From the NCBI GenBank assembly GCA_963969345.1, contig OZ017770.1, positions 9,061,246-9,125,245 of the forward strand: a stretch of DNA of 64,000 bases, read 5' to 3'. The DNA comes from Turbatrix aceti (lineage: Eukaryota; Nematoda; Chromadorea; Rhabditida; Panagrolaimidae). The translations under genes and the position numbers were made by a program. Shown here piece by piece: positions 1-12,414 of this stretch. Position 1 is the first letter of the stretch, and every line of letters starts with the position of its first letter. Below the pieces are notes generated by a model. That model searched no databases, had not been told where the DNA came from, and worked only from the letters and a program-made list of their open reading frames with translations.

Positions 1-440
1 TGGTCACCGGTGGAATACCAACACCCGGGTAAGATGCGTTGACGTAATTAGCCCCAGGTGAGACTAATCCCTGATTAATTTTGTTCTAAAAATAATGAAA
101 AATGACTTTCAAAGGGATTTTGGATTTTTGTGCTTACGTAAGTAAAATTTGCAGCTGTTTGTAGGGCATTTCTGGCGACGTTGCCGGTGGTCTGAATGCC
201 CTGTCTAAGCTGGGTTCCAACGTTCTGTGCACCCTGCCTAATCTGGGTTCCAACGTTCTGGGCACCTTGTCTAATCTGATTACCCACATTTTGTACCGCA
301 GACCCTTGCTGGGAATTGTAGCCATTGTTGTTATTCGGATAATCTGGATATCCTGAGTTTTGATAGTTCTGGGCTTGTTGAGCAAATATGGCGATAAAGG
401 AAGAAGAAATAAATGCCAGAAGAATTATGCGGCTTCGCAT
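1..440 (-). CDS. secreted protein with 11-residue repeats, partial
   Basis: Two exons are visible: 138..440 with the start codon at 440, and 1..85, which continues past the left edge. The intron 86..137 has a GTAAGC donor and a TTTTTAG acceptor and joins in phase 0. The first ~20 residues (MRSRIILLAF, then hydrophobic residues up to FAQQ) form a clear signal peptide. A Gln/Asn/Tyr-rich stretch follows, then nearly exact 11-residue repeats of the type QNVGTQIRQGA (three good copies and one weaker). Eleven-residue periodicity is typical of extended amphipathic helices such as those in LEA, synuclein, perilipin and apolipoprotein families; calling this such a helix is an inference. The second exon reads on with Gly/Pro/Asn-rich sequence. 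I do not recognise the family. The 3' end lies outside the window. Confidence 0.7.
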
Positions 441-2478
441 TTTTTTTCTAAAAACAAAAACAAAAATCAATGGAAGGTGTTAAGTAAGGAATAAATATGT
501 AAGCAGTAACGCGAGACACCCCACAAAGCGAGTGATAGTGTACATATTCATTTTTCGGCGTTGATAACACCCGTAATAAACGAAAAGCAGGCAGAAAAAG
601 CACGAAAAAGCAGTGAAGTGAATCACGATGAGAATGATAAACAACATCAGCAAAAACAAGAGGGGGAAAAGTCAAGCGAGGATGAATTGTATTGTACATA
701 AATACATGCACAACCTCAAATTTTGAAAAGACGAAAAAAGGAGTATTGATGACTCAAGGTGTTGACCCTACGCATATTTGCATGCCTCGGAAAGGAATGG
801 CGATAGTAAAGCAGCATGTATGCTTCAGAGGTGATCGAAGAGGTAACACTGACATGCGACGGCCTTTAGGACGTACGGAGCCTTTCTAGTGCAAACAAAA
901 CACGCGCGCGCTATGACTTTGCCTCCATCAAGAAAGCAAGCGTCTTCTTCGATTCAAAGATGAAAAAAAAATCATACATAGGTGCCCACAGTCCAGGTTA
1001 AACACACGAATTTGTAAGTAATACATAGTATCGTCCATGGGCAAAAATATTATACGCGCTTCACAGGATGAAAGGAAGAAATGAGGCAAGATTGCTTTGC
1101 CTGCTTCTTCTCCTTCCTTCCCGTGGGCCGTCTGGCGCTGTATACAGGACAGATATGGAGGGAGGGGGTGAATCATAACTTGCTGCTCTGCCTTTACCCT
1201 ACAAGCAGAATATTTGTATTAGCCGTGAGAAAACTAATAAGAAAAAAATTAATCGAAAGAGAGGGAGAGGGAATCAACAATAAACTGAGGTGAATCATTC
1301 TGGCTACCGGTGATCGCAATTTTTTTAAAGAAAAAAAAAATTTTATTGAAAAACAGCACCACACAGAATTTTTTCTATTAGCAACCAAGTGATTGCTCAG
1401 TTCTTTTAAATAACAGTCAAATTGTAGGAAGGGTCCACGCTAGCAAGAACACTCCTCTTGATATTACTCACAGGAAGGAAAAATCACCAAGACCGACTGG
1501 AAAGACTGTTGGAGGGAGTGCTCCGAAGACGACTGAAGCAGCTAAACGAAACGAAACGCCGCCAACGTACGCTTGTTGGTTCGCGATAATATCATGACTC
1601 ATTCGGACAATAACAATCTCACCGGTACAGGTGAGTGGTGTTTTTTTCCGCATAACAGGGAAGCTTGACTCTTGATTCATAAAAAAAATCAATTACACAG
1701 GTTTTTATTGACTTGAGGTCGTGTAAAACTGTTTACAAATGCAATTCTATTTTTTCTTGAGCGTTCAAATTTTTTCACTTATTATTCAAAAGCGGAACAA
1801 CAAACAAACATGGTCCTCAATTCTCTGCAACAATCAAAACAAATAAAACAAATAAATATTATTATTAAACTCATTTCCTGCTTGCTCGGATTCCTTTGAT
1901 CAATTCTTCTCTCTTTGAACCCACGTTGTACTCTCGTATACCGGCAATTAAGATAAAATTACATGTTTGCAATGTTTACTTATCTTGTCACCATGACACT
2001 GAGCATGCACCTGTACCAGACAAAAAATGCTTGAAAAAAAGAATTATTATCAATTCTAGAGTATGCTTTTGAGTAGCATAAATGGTTGCTGTGCCAGACT
2101 AGTCATTAGTTCTACTCATTACCACACTGTTATTACAGTCGGGTTATTAAGAGATACAAAATAGGTACTATTTAGCTTGCTTATTGACTCTATGTACAAA
2201 AAAAATATCGTATACCAACCAAAAATTGTGTATGTACCTGTTTAACAATCTTCAAGCGTTATCCGTCGGTATTTGGCAAAAATAAATAGCTCCCGGTGAT
2301 TATATACGTAGTCTGGGTAATACAACGTAATCACCCAAACAAACGCACGATGACCGAACTACGAAAAAAATTGGTGGTAGCTCGTCTTATCAGATAAGAA
2401 ATTGCTCAGGAGAGCGTCTTTTTAACTTTGAATCCAAGTACCTCCTTTTGTTGTCATAGCCACTGTGATGTTGTCGTC
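441..2478. other. divergent intergenic region with possible noncoding exon
   Basis: About 2 kb between the start codons of the secreted repeat protein (-) and the exchanger gene (+). No convincing coding gene is seen. On the + strand, 1474..1630 is bounded by an acceptor (ACTCACAG) and a strong donor (CAG|GTGAGT) and could be an untranslated or alternative first exon. An ATG inside it (1594) leaves a reading phase that does not fit the next candidate exchanger exon, so it is not added to the coding model. The rest is A/T-rich with homopolymer runs. Confidence 0.35.
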
Positions 2479-5111
2479 ATGATATCTCACAATTCATCGT
2501 TGATGGCTGGTCAACAAAGTTTTATAGACTTTTTTTCCATCGAAACAGCCAACGGTTCTTCGACTGCAATCAATTTTCCGTCGTCATGTAGTCCATTTGA
2601 GACAACCAATTCCACGCAAGGTAAATGGTTCTTTCGCTGTCATTCACACACGTGATAACAAAAAAATATATTAAAATTCAGCTGCTTGCGCATACGTAAA
2701 GGAATTCAGAAGCATCTGTGAAGGTGGCGGGTATATCCAGTGGACGGAATACATTGTTTGTACGGAAAGCGATGCGATACGCGCTGTGCTCATTGCTGTA
2801 TCCCTGATTGTCATGCTAATTCTCTTCCTCACTCTTACCACGTCTGCTGATGAGTTTTTTTGTCCCAGTATAGCTGTCATTGTGGATCACCTTAAAATCT
2901 CCCAAAACCTTGCTGGAATTACTTTTATGGCATTCGGCAATGGTGCGCCCGATATTTTCAGTATCATAGCATCTGTACTCAATACAAAATATCCAAAAAT
3001 GGGTTTGGCACTTGGAGACTTGCTTGGCGGTGGATCTTTTGTCACTGCCACTGTTCTGGGTAGTATTATGGTTACCAAGCCCTATGATGTGCAGCCATTT
3101 GATACCATTCGTGATTTATCCTTCTACCTCGTAGCTGCGATTTTCATGGGATACATGATGTTTTTTAATACCTATCTTCACGTTTGGCAGCCGGCAGGTG
3201 GGTTTTCCCTCGAAAATTTTTCCACCATCCCACGTATTATTTTAGTTTACGTCGTAATGTACATTTTGTACGTCATTGTTGTAATAGCGGAGCGTTTTGT
3301 GAAAAATTTATTCAAAAAACGCAAACATGGGGATACGATTCGTTCACGGGCCCGAACTTCTCGAGTTGTGTCAAGAGGCATGTTTTCAGAATTTTTTTTG
3401 CACTGTTAGATCAATCAGACGTTTAGGTCTATCGTGTCTCTCATCCAACAATCACATTCTACCTATTGGTACAGAAATAAACATTGAAACTGATAACGAC
3501 GTAGTTGCTTCCGTCACTGATGGTAAGCTGCATACGTCAGAGCATGAGCATGATCCGGTGAAAAAAACAGTTAGTTTAAATTCCAATTCGGTAGCCCGCG
3601 TTATTTTGGAAGACATTTCGCCGACAAATTCTAATCTCAACCTGCCAAGCATTGTCATAAGTCCTGTCGACGAAGAAGAACAGCAAGATGACATGTACGT
3701 CTTCAAAAATGGAAGTTTCGCACACGAGAACACAGACGGTAGTTTTACGGTTTACGTTGCAAAACAAAAAAAATAATCCCATTGCAGACGATGATAGCGA
3801 CGTGGTCATTGTCGGTACCCACAAAATTGGTCGACGCTTTACCTTTTACGCCAAAAATGATGTAAGAAGCCGAGCGAGTTCCGTAACCGTAGGTAAGTGC
3901 ATCTTTGTTACAATCCAATCTTCCGTCGCTTTTTTTTGCACTTGATCATATCTGTGATACGCTAGACCTTTGGCGCCTAACAATCAACCAATTTGTTCTG
4001 TGGTCGCGATGAATACATATTTTCAGTAGCAAAAAAGAACATTGTTCAACAAAACAATCAAATAAATAATTTTTTTTATTTTACATGATTTTTTGATTTT
4101 CAGTCCCCGTCGAAACTTATGAGGTTCCTTTTCGACATGCAATCTTCATCGATCTGTGGAAAGCCCTGTGTCCCCTGAGCGCGGATTTTAGAAAAAGCAA
4201 TATTCCAACCAAATTCCTGCAAATCTGCAAGATACCCATCATTCTCTTCTGTAAACTAATCATTCCACAGACTGATGACTGGTGCAAAACTCTCTCCATA
4301 ATCCACTCTTTTACAGCACCGATAATATTGCTGTTCGCATTTGGGCGTAAGTTTACCTTCCTATAGCTTTCTCTTTCGTTTGTTTGATGGAATGCTTTTT
4401 TTGCAGTTGATACGGTTCGTCCTATTCCCAGGGGTCCACAATTATGGGTCTTTGGTCTCGGGTTGTCAATTGTGATTATGGTATTCCTGCTTGTTTTTAC
4501 TAAGTATTACACAGAACCCAGATTCTTCAAGATTACGGCTTATATGGGTTTTCTCATGTCCATAGCCATAATTTACGCAGTTTCGAGTGAAATCGTGAAC
4601 ATCATCACAATGATCAGTGCGATATCAGGAATTCCTCATGAGCTCCTTGGATTGACAGTTCTCGCCTGGAGCAACAGCATTGGTGATTTCATAGCCGACA
4701 GAACAGTGGCTCGACAGGGATTTCCCCAGATGGCGACTGCAGCTGCAATTGGAAGTCCTCTTTTTAGTAAGCACAAAAAATATATTTTTTTATTTTATAA
4801 ATTATTTTTAGACCTGCTAATAGGCTTCGGAGTTGCGTTTCTAATTGTCACAGCCCAAGGAAAGCAAATATTGGTAAAAAAAGGCTCATACAATTTTGCA
4901 GTCATTAAAAATATTTTTTTTGCAGATGACTAACTCATTACCGTCCAAAGCACTTCTCGTTCTCCTGATAATGAGCCTGGTGATAACGCTTGTCCTACTG
5001 TTTGTAAACAGATTTCGTGCAAAACGATGGCATGGCATTATTCTCATTGTCGTGTACTTTGCAATGCTAACTGTCATAATTCTCATCCAACTCAAAGTCA
5101 TAAGCATATGA
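2479..5111 (+). CDS. SLC8B1: Na+/Ca2+ exchanger, NCLX (SLC8B1/SLC24A6) family
   Basis: Cation/Ca2+ exchanger of the NCLX type, which in animals mainly exports Ca2+ from mitochondria in exchange for Na+ or Li+. Exons: 2479..2620, 2682..3369, 3410..3738, 3788..3892, 4104..4346, 4407..4766, 4812..4873, 4926..5111 (704 residues). Both alpha repeats are present. The first contains AGITFMAFGNGAPDIFS with the GNGAPD core; the second contains LLGLTVLAWSNSIGDF with the SNSIGD core. An N-terminal Cys-containing segment (CAYVKEF, EGGGYIQW) before the first helix matches the NCLX subfamily. A hydrophilic cytosolic loop (exons 3-4, about residues 270-420) separates two hydrophobic halves. The 40-bp intron 3370..3409 has a GTCAAG donor; it is kept because it alone restores the frame. 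The frame stays open upstream of the chosen ATG to about 2401, so the N-terminus could be longer. AATAAA at 5274 fits the 3' end. Confidence 0.88.
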
Positions 5112-5591
5112 CTTTGAATATTTTTTTAACTTGTTGTCTATCGTTGTAAATATGCACTGATGACTAGATTACCTGTGTAACTATTTATTATTACAGTAGA
5201 AAGCAGTGTAAGGCTTTGTGCGATTGTTCCTGCCTGTTGTTCTTGAATTTGAATTTGCAAAGGATTTGATGTGAATAAAACTGAGATTTTTTAGAAAAAC
5301 AAATTTTGGGACATCTGAAAAATATTGTAGACGAAAGAAAAAACCCAAATATTATAGATACGCACGCCATATATTTATTTGGCACTTTCAAAAACATTTT
5401 ATCACCTTATAATACATTATGACGGTAAAAAGACAAAAAAACTGGAAGTCAAAAAAAAACAACACAAACACATGCCAAGTAAGGCAATCAGTCTTCTGTA
5501 TAAGCGAAGAAAGGCCAAAAAACAGGCATCAAGGAAGGATGGAGGGGAGGAGGGGAAAGACGGTCACAATATGCGGAATCAGTCAGGTCAG
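5112..5591. terminator. convergent 3' ends of exchanger and NAD kinase genes
   Basis: 480 bp between two stop codons facing each other. AATAAA at 5274 (+) lies 163 bp after the exchanger stop. TTTATT at 5374 is AATAAA on the - strand and suits the NAD kinase transcript, so the two 3' untranslated regions probably overlap. No other gene is seen. Confidence 0.5.
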
Positions 5592-8500
5592 TCAGTGTTT
5601 CTGTAGTTGGACTGTGCAGAGTTCGTCGTCCGGTAACAATTCGAGTAAAACTTCGGTTCCTTGATTAAATGGAATGGATGTTGAGCCGTCGAGTACGAGA
5701 TGCGCGTGACTGCAGCGCGATTTCACGTATATTTTTTGAGCAAACCCGCGTGCTTGAGTTTTTTGAAATGTGGCATTAAAGACGGGATCACGGACGCTGT
5801 ATGCCATTTCTAAAAAAAGTTGAAATTAATTTTTTTTTAATAAAAATTGGTACGTGGAATAAAAAAAATTTTGAAAACAAAAAAATTGATTCGTGGACGA
5901 AAAAATATTTTTTGAAAACAAAAATATTGATTTGTGGGCAAAAAATATTTTTTAAAAGCAAGGAACGAGCTTTAGAACATCCGATCAATGTTCAGAAAGA
6001 TCAAACAAGCTTCCGGCGGACGATGAAAATTCAAAAACCAGATACACGTCCAGACAAATCGTCTACGCTGTCGTATTTCACGGATGAACGTTGGATCGAC
6101 AACTTTCAGCAGGAATCCACGTGACAGGGCTGGATATCCAAGTGACGTCGTTTTTTTTTGATCAAAGGATAAAAAAGGAAAAAACAGAAGCCTAACAACT
6201 TTGATCAAAGAAAAAAACGCTGGGAAGCAACATTCAAGTTTTTTTTGACGCTGTGCTAATTTTTGGTATTTTTTTGGAGCGATATAAAATCCAGAAAATT
6301 CAAAACGACAAAAAGAAATATTTTTTGATGAGAAAAACCCATTCCCAAAAAAAATACTCACTGTGAGCTTCCGGATCGAAGATCAGATTCTGGTTGTAGA
6401 GTCGGCAAACTTCGGCAATAACGCGTCCGTCAACGTTACCCTGAGGATTCAGGCCCATCTTCGTCATGAGATCGATGATTTCTTCGACAGTCTGTTCCGT
6501 GATCCTGTTGATATTGTAATGCCATGAAGTGGATCCCGTACCTGTGCACACCGTCATGCCGCTGCTCTTCTGCTTTACGATAGGTCCATCGTCGATCTTG
6601 ACTTCGTAGTAGCTGACACGGGCTGCGTGACTCTCGCCGATGAAGACCTCGTTGAGAGCAAGAACAGGCTCCAGCGGAGGTTCGAGGTCTTCTGATTCAT
6701 CGTCGGAGAAAAAGTTACACGCTTTCATGTTCTGGCTACGACGCTTAGACATGACAGCCGGAGGCGAGTCATTTGATCCATTTTCGGTTATTGTCACTCG
6801 AATTCGCTGTCTATGAACCCATTTAAAGTCTCCCTTGAGAAACTGACGAATAACATCGTCGGCAGGACGGGTTGACTTTCCGGTGAGGCAGAGATGACCC
6901 TCAGAACCGACGGGATCCGTGTTGATGCCGATGACTGGGGTCTGGTCGCGGATCTTGCTCGCTGCGGTCAGGAACGTTCCGTCACCACCTGCGGAAATAA
7001 TCAGGTCGGCCCACGTTGCGATGTCTTTGGTGTAATCAGCACGAAAAGCGACCTTCACTTCTATTTCGTCTTTTCTGAAAAAAAACAACAAAGAAATCAT
7101 GACGCAAAAAAAATAAAAAAAATAAAACCAGGTTTGAAGGGGAAAAACGAAAAACATAGAACGTAGAAAAATGGGAGTGGGCGTTCTTTGAAAGGGCACT
7201 GCGCGTTCAAAGTAGAATTAGAAAAAAAACGAATCACTTCGTGCACTTTCCAAAAAAATTTTTGTGTCCGTCCAAAAACTCACAGTAGCTCCTGTCGAAT
7301 GAGGTCCACAACCGCCATTTGCTTGTCATACTTTCGTTTGAGTGCGTAGTAATCAGAACCACGGTTTCGAAGTTGTTGGATGAATTGAAGTGAAGGCGGA
7401 TCGTTGACCGAGATCCGAGCACGATTTACCTCGAATTGCAGTCTTGTTGTCTTCGAAACGATGACGACTTTTTTTGGCTCGAAATTTTGAAACCCCTGAA
7501 ATCGAATGATTCACAATTTTTTATTCCCAAAAAAATAGAATTAACTCACGCCATTGACGACGTTGATCTGTCGTTTTTGATTATTCCTGCTCGCCTTCTT
7601 TGTGAGACCATTGATAGGCTTAGGATCCTTGACACTCAATCCCATGGAATCCGGAGCGTTGTTACCTGCATTCAATAGGCTTGGTAAGAGCCGGGGAGTC
7701 GTAGGCAGAAGCGACGACGCCAGGATTGTCGAAATAACTGGTAGACTGAACTTGACGCAACCACTGGTAGGAGGATACCAGTACGGAAACCAAGGGAAAC
7801 GAAAAGCGAGCTGAAAGTGAAACAAAAAATATGTATAAGAATATCGAGACTATTATTATACAGCTTTGTCATCATAGCACAAAAGGTACACATTTTTCAA
7901 ATGCACATGATGCATAGGGCACAAAGTAGAAGGAAAAGTAGTGGACTACTAAATACAAAGTTCGTCGGCAAACGCTTACAAAATAAAAACATGTTGTTTT
8001 TTAAAAAAGGAAAGAGAAAAAAAACAGATTGTTTTTTAGAAATTCCGTGGACGTTATATAAACCTTCAAAAAAATAATATAAAATCCTACTACCCAGGAA
8101 ACTAACTACAAACCATCAACGTCTACAAAAATACTATCCATATCACGAAAAACGACACAAAGAAGAATCATGCGTGATAACAAACATCGAACGATTTTGC
8201 ATTGCGTCGATGCAGCAAGGCGGTCTCGTCACTTTCAAAAAATAGAATAAAAAAATGGGGAAGAAGAAAAACACAGCCTTCCTGTAGGCATAAAAAAACA
8301 CACAACAAAACAATTTATTCGCGCACAACTGATTTGATTCTGTCGGGTGTGTAAAATAAATAATTTCACTTGTCGCAGAAAACACTAGAAAAATTTATTT
8401 TACTATAAATGCAACAAACACGCTGCTACCCTACCCCCACGGGGTACACACCCCGTAGCAAGGATGAGCACGTGAACGTCTACGCAAACCACGCACCCAC

Positions 8501-9317
8501 CACCGTCAACGCGTGTTATCATCATCTTAGTTAGGAGCGAGCCGGGTGCGGTGCTGCTACTCGTATGAGTTTAAAAAGAAAAGAAATCAAATTAAAAAGA
8601 AGTAACACCACCAAAAATTATTCTAATACAATAGACTAGAAGCAGGTACAATCTGTATCATTCGAGGACGAGCGCAGTACAGGTAACAGATAAGGAAGGA
8701 AGAGAGCATGAATGAAGGTGGTGATCGTGGCTGCTATGCTGCGCGAATGTATGTATGATCATTCATTGCACGAATGGAATGAAAAACGAATACGAATAGG
8801 AATACCTCTTCGCGCTACTGCGCAGTTTGTTCTCGCACAACACAACATTTATATATACACCACGCTAAAAAGAGAAAAATTGTATAGCCCCAGTCATAAA
8901 GGTAGGACCCAAAAAATTCAAGGAAGGAAGCGAACAAAAACTGTAGTAAATCAGATTAGAAGACGCAGGTCCAAAGAAATCATCACGATTGAACAGAGCA
9001 AATACGGGACAGCCAACAATCATGTGGGGGTATCATGAAAAGAACGTTTTTCAACTACCAGTTTAGCTAATTGAAAGCACGCACAGGTCTAATCAAGTTA
9101 AAGAATGTTACAACTCCCCAACTATTATATATAAAAAATGTCTAAACAAGATTGTGATTGATTGTGGAACGAAGAACCACCACCACCCAAATAGAGTCGA
9201 AAGGGTGAGCCTACCTGCTGGCAATGCGGGGTCAAATGCCGCGAGGTGTGCACGGCACGGGCTGACTGCAAAGCCCGGCTCAACGATCCGTAAAGCAGTG
9301 ATGCAATGCTTTTCTTT
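5592..9317 (-). CDS. NADK2: NAD kinase 2, mitochondrial (NADK2), start missing
   Basis: Phosphorylates NAD+ to NADP+ in mitochondria. Exons, 5' to 3': 9215..9317, 7550..7810, 7284..7495, 6362..7074, 5592..5809. The kinase core holds ISAGGDGTFLTAASKI (the GGDG motif), TPVIGINTDPVGSEGHL, ALNEVFIGESHAARVSYYE and SSGMTVCTGTGSTSWHYNIN. The C-terminal exon begins KMAYSVRDPVFN, matching the NADK2 rather than the cytosolic NADK branch. The first recognised exon reads SIASLLYGSLSRAL followed by Arg-rich sequence, like a mitochondrial presequence. It contains no ATG and opens in mid-codon, so a short upstream start exon is missing; I could not place it. Phases 0, 0, 2 and 1 across the four introns all match. 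An insert rich in Ser/Asp/Glu (residues KACNFFSDDESEDLE) lies before ALNEVF, where NADK2 proteins vary. The second exon is poorly conserved, so its 5' border is less certain. Confidence 0.88.
7811..9214. other. large NADK2 intron, no other gene seen
   Basis: 1.4 kb intron between the presequence exon and the second exon of NADK2. It holds A/T-rich sequence and a small GGGGT/ACCCC hairpin near 8443..8456. Open frames on the + strand (for example 8712..9038) show no recognisable protein features. Confidence 0.5.
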
Positions 9318-9859
9318 CTGAAAATAGAGCGATTTACTTAGTTAGCCGAAACAAACAAAAGCAAGACAATGGTCAACGAACGAAAAACACACATCCACAA
9401 CGATGGATTGTCATAGTGCAATGTTACTAAATCACAGCATCACGCTGTCATACGACTGATAAGAATATGCAATAGAACAGAAACGAACAATCCATGACAA
9501 AGATGGAAAAGTTTGGATTCCATTCGCGTATACGGGTTTTTTATGCACGCAAAGCAGCTGTGAGCATAAAACGACTTTCTCCGCGACCAAGCGCTCGCTT
9601 TTGTGGTCTCGAAGCGCACGCAAGATCGATGAACGGAAGACCAGAAATCAAATCGACGAATAGACTCAAAATCAGTCTAGCAATCCCCCTATGCAACTCG
9701 GTGATACGTGTAACTCATCTAGCTGATAGTCATTGATATTATCTGTTATTTTGTAAAAATTATACAAAATAAAAACAATTGCTATGCCGTTGAATAGAAT
9801 TTATATAAAAAATTTTTTAACCCGGATTCTGGATAATATAAATTTTCAGAGGACCAATT
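9318..9859. promoter_or_regulatory. divergent promoter region of NADK2 and V-ATPase C
   Basis: 540 bp separating NADK2 (-) and the V-ATPase subunit C gene (+), starting in opposite directions. A pyrimidine-rich acceptor-like sequence (AATTTTCAG) ends 10 bp before the V-ATPase start codon. It could be a 5' UTR intron or a spliced-leader acceptor; the sequence cannot separate these. The unplaced first exon of NADK2 should also lie here. Confidence 0.35.
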
Positions 9860-11235
9860 ATGAGTGTCACCCAGGCTCCCGAACTTTGGCTAATTACGGC
9901 TCCGGGCGATAAGACACCCCAGGAGACCTTTGACAAGCTGAACAAGGCTACGTCGGCTTTGTCACAGAACCACAAGTTTAACATCCCGGATTTGAAAGTC
10001 GGAACCCTGGATCAACTTGTGGGGCTGTCAGATGACCTCGCTAAGCTCGACGCTGCCGCTGAGGCGTAAGAAATGATTTGTAATTGAATTAAATGAATCT
10101 AAAAAATTTAGAACAACCCGAAAACTCGTCCAGTATTTTCTGGATGTCGTCGAAGAACGCTCGACTCTCGAAGAAAATCTTTTGATTGGAAACAGTTCGT
10201 TCACGGGTTTTTCTAGCCAGGCTTAAACAATTTTTATGCATTTGCAGGTAACATGCACACCTATCTTACCAAATTCAACTGGGATAGTGCAAAATATCCT
10301 CTAAAAAACTCGCTCAAACAACTGAACGAAGCCATCGGCAGACAGGTAACGCAAATTGAAAATGACTTCAAGACAAAGGCCGCGCATTACAACAACCTAA
10401 AAAACACGATCGCATCCATCGAGCGAAAGGCGGCGTACGTTGCATTCTTGTTTCTTTTTTTTTTCTCGCGCGCAAATGATAAGAAATCATTAATTTAGTG
10501 GTTCCCTGGTAACCAAAGACATCTCCGATCTCTTCAAGGCCGAGGACTTTGTTCAGAACTCAGAATACCTGCAGACAGTCGTCGTCGTTGTTCCAAGAAT
10601 TCAAACCAAAGAATGGGAAGTAAAGTATACGTCTTTTGCGGATATGGTTGTTCCACAGTCTGCGCGAAAGGTTATCGAGGATGGCGAGCACGCACTCTAC
10701 CTCGTGACGCTGTTCAAAAAGGTGATTGAGGAATACAAATCCAACTGCCGTGAAAACAAGATTATTGTTCGGGATTTTGTCTACGACGAAGCATCTCTCA
10801 AGGCTGGAAAAAACGAACGCGATAAGCTTCTCAGCGAAAAGCAAAAACAATACGGCCAACTCGTTCGTTGGCTCAAAATCAACTTTGGCGAAATCTTCAG
10901 CGCTTTTGTACACATCAAAGCTCTCCGCGCCTTTGTGGAGTCTGTTTTGCGGTAGGTCAAATAAATTTTTTTTCACCTTTGCAAAATATTTTTTTTTGAA
11001 ATTTTATAGCTACGGCCTACCGGTGAACTTCCAAGCCGTTCTCATGGAACCCAACAAGGGTGCGCTTAAAAAAATCCGCACAGAGCTCAACAAGCTCTAC
11101 CAACACCTGGATGGCACCGCTGCGGGTCCCATAGAATCCTTCGACGACACTACCCTCGTCTCGTTGGGAGTGAACGACTACTATCCCTACGTTTTCTTCA
11201 AAATTACGACCGACTTCATCGACCAACATCGCTAA
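9860..11235 (+). CDS. ATP6V1C: V-type proton ATPase subunit C
   Basis: Peripheral-stalk subunit of the V1 sector, linking V1 to V0 and controlling reversible assembly of the proton pump on endomembranes and acid-secreting plasma membranes. Exons: 9860..10065, 10112..10194, 10248..10434, 10499..10951, 11010..11235; 384 residues, close to the human 382. Recognisable conserved blocks in order: start [154 protein letters not shown] and the end [11 protein letters not shown]. All introns are 46-64 bp and the phases join exactly. The protein is soluble and no transmembrane segment is expected. The gene starts head-to-head with NADK2. Confidence 0.96.
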
Positions 11236-12414
11236 TAACTTCACTTTTCGATTTTTGTGGTAATTGCCAGATTCACTGTCACGCAAAGGTGATTTTTGTC
11301 TCTATTCACTTGTCATCCTTAAATTAGAGTATGTATTACAAATAATAATTTTTTAATGCCAAAAAGTATAGTAGCAGAAAAATCTATTCTCACTTACATT
11401 CCGGAGCTATTGTTCTTATTTTTGACAAATAACACTACTTACACCTTTTTTTGTCCTTTTTATGCACATGAATAAATAAATATTGCAAGTCCAGGAGTTT
11501 GTTGTTAGTGTCGTCAAATCTGGTGGGGGCAGCGGGTGTCAAAAAAGGGATGAAGATAATTTTATCATTTTACATTAGTCAAAATGAATGGAAAGACGTT
11601 GCTCATGTTTGTTTCTAACCACGTTCCAGGAAAAACATGAATGCTGTTTTTTTATGTTTATACTAAGCATAATTGAATTTGATATTCAGTGATCTATCAT
11701 TTTGTGACCATAACTTTTATTTTACTAAGCCCCAAAAAAATTTTAAAAAATGAACACGAAAAAAATTTATTCGTCATTTTAAGTCAATTTTTTTGAACTC
11801 AAGGGTTTGGAAATTGTATCCACTTTTTGTGCACCCATTTGATGTTGTTATCTGATTTTGGCAAGATCTTATTACGTCGTCTTTATCAGGGGGGCGTTAT
11901 TTATTAGCATACAACTCTGTTTTTCACCCCCATTTGTTTTCGTAACATTTTCTTTTATTTTTTATGCCCTAACATAGTGCAAATATACGGTGTACTACTA
12001 CTACTATGTTTAGAATTACATCAAAATAAACGATGACTTATAGGACAGAGAACTTTAACCCTATCTTTTTTTTTTGAAAGTTCAACCGCAAGTTACATAA
12101 AAAAAAATCTCGCTGCATACTAAAACAATTTTTTTTCCGGTACAATTTATTTAAATTTACTACTACGCTTTTTGTCGTTCTGTTTTATGGCTTTCATTCA
12201 ATTTGGTGCGTCCTAAAAATTATCATATCGTGCAAAAAAAATTTTTTTTATCAGAAAGAAAAAAAAACGGTTGCCATATGTGTTCTCAGGCTATCTGGTA
12301 CAAAGGGTGTTTTTACGCTTATATCTGTTTGATAATTGTATTATCCGTGGGACCAAACCATTTTTTTGTAAACCCAATTCATTAATTTATGATTTAGTAC
12401 GTAAATATGTCTAT
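11236..12414. other. intergenic, no gene seen
   Basis: A/T-rich 1.2 kb after the V-ATPase gene. Two overlapping AATAAA motifs near 11471..11480 are plausible polyadenylation signals for that gene. Long A and T runs dominate. Nothing coding is supported. Confidence 0.5.

Noticed and set aside
1594..1630. Short coding exon (ATG to CAG|GTGAGT) as the start of the exchanger
   Set aside because: It leaves phase 1, while the next plausible acceptor before the exchanger exon needs phase 0; kept only as a possible noncoding exon.
8712..9038. 108-codon + strand frame inside the NADK2 intron
   Set aside because: Basic, low-complexity translation with no motif and no supporting signals.
9181..9310. 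Structured-looking GC-rich stretch that could be a tRNA or snRNA
   Set aside because: No cloverleaf or snRNA consensus fits; on the - strand it reads as a mitochondrial presequence exon with good splice borders and phase for NADK2.
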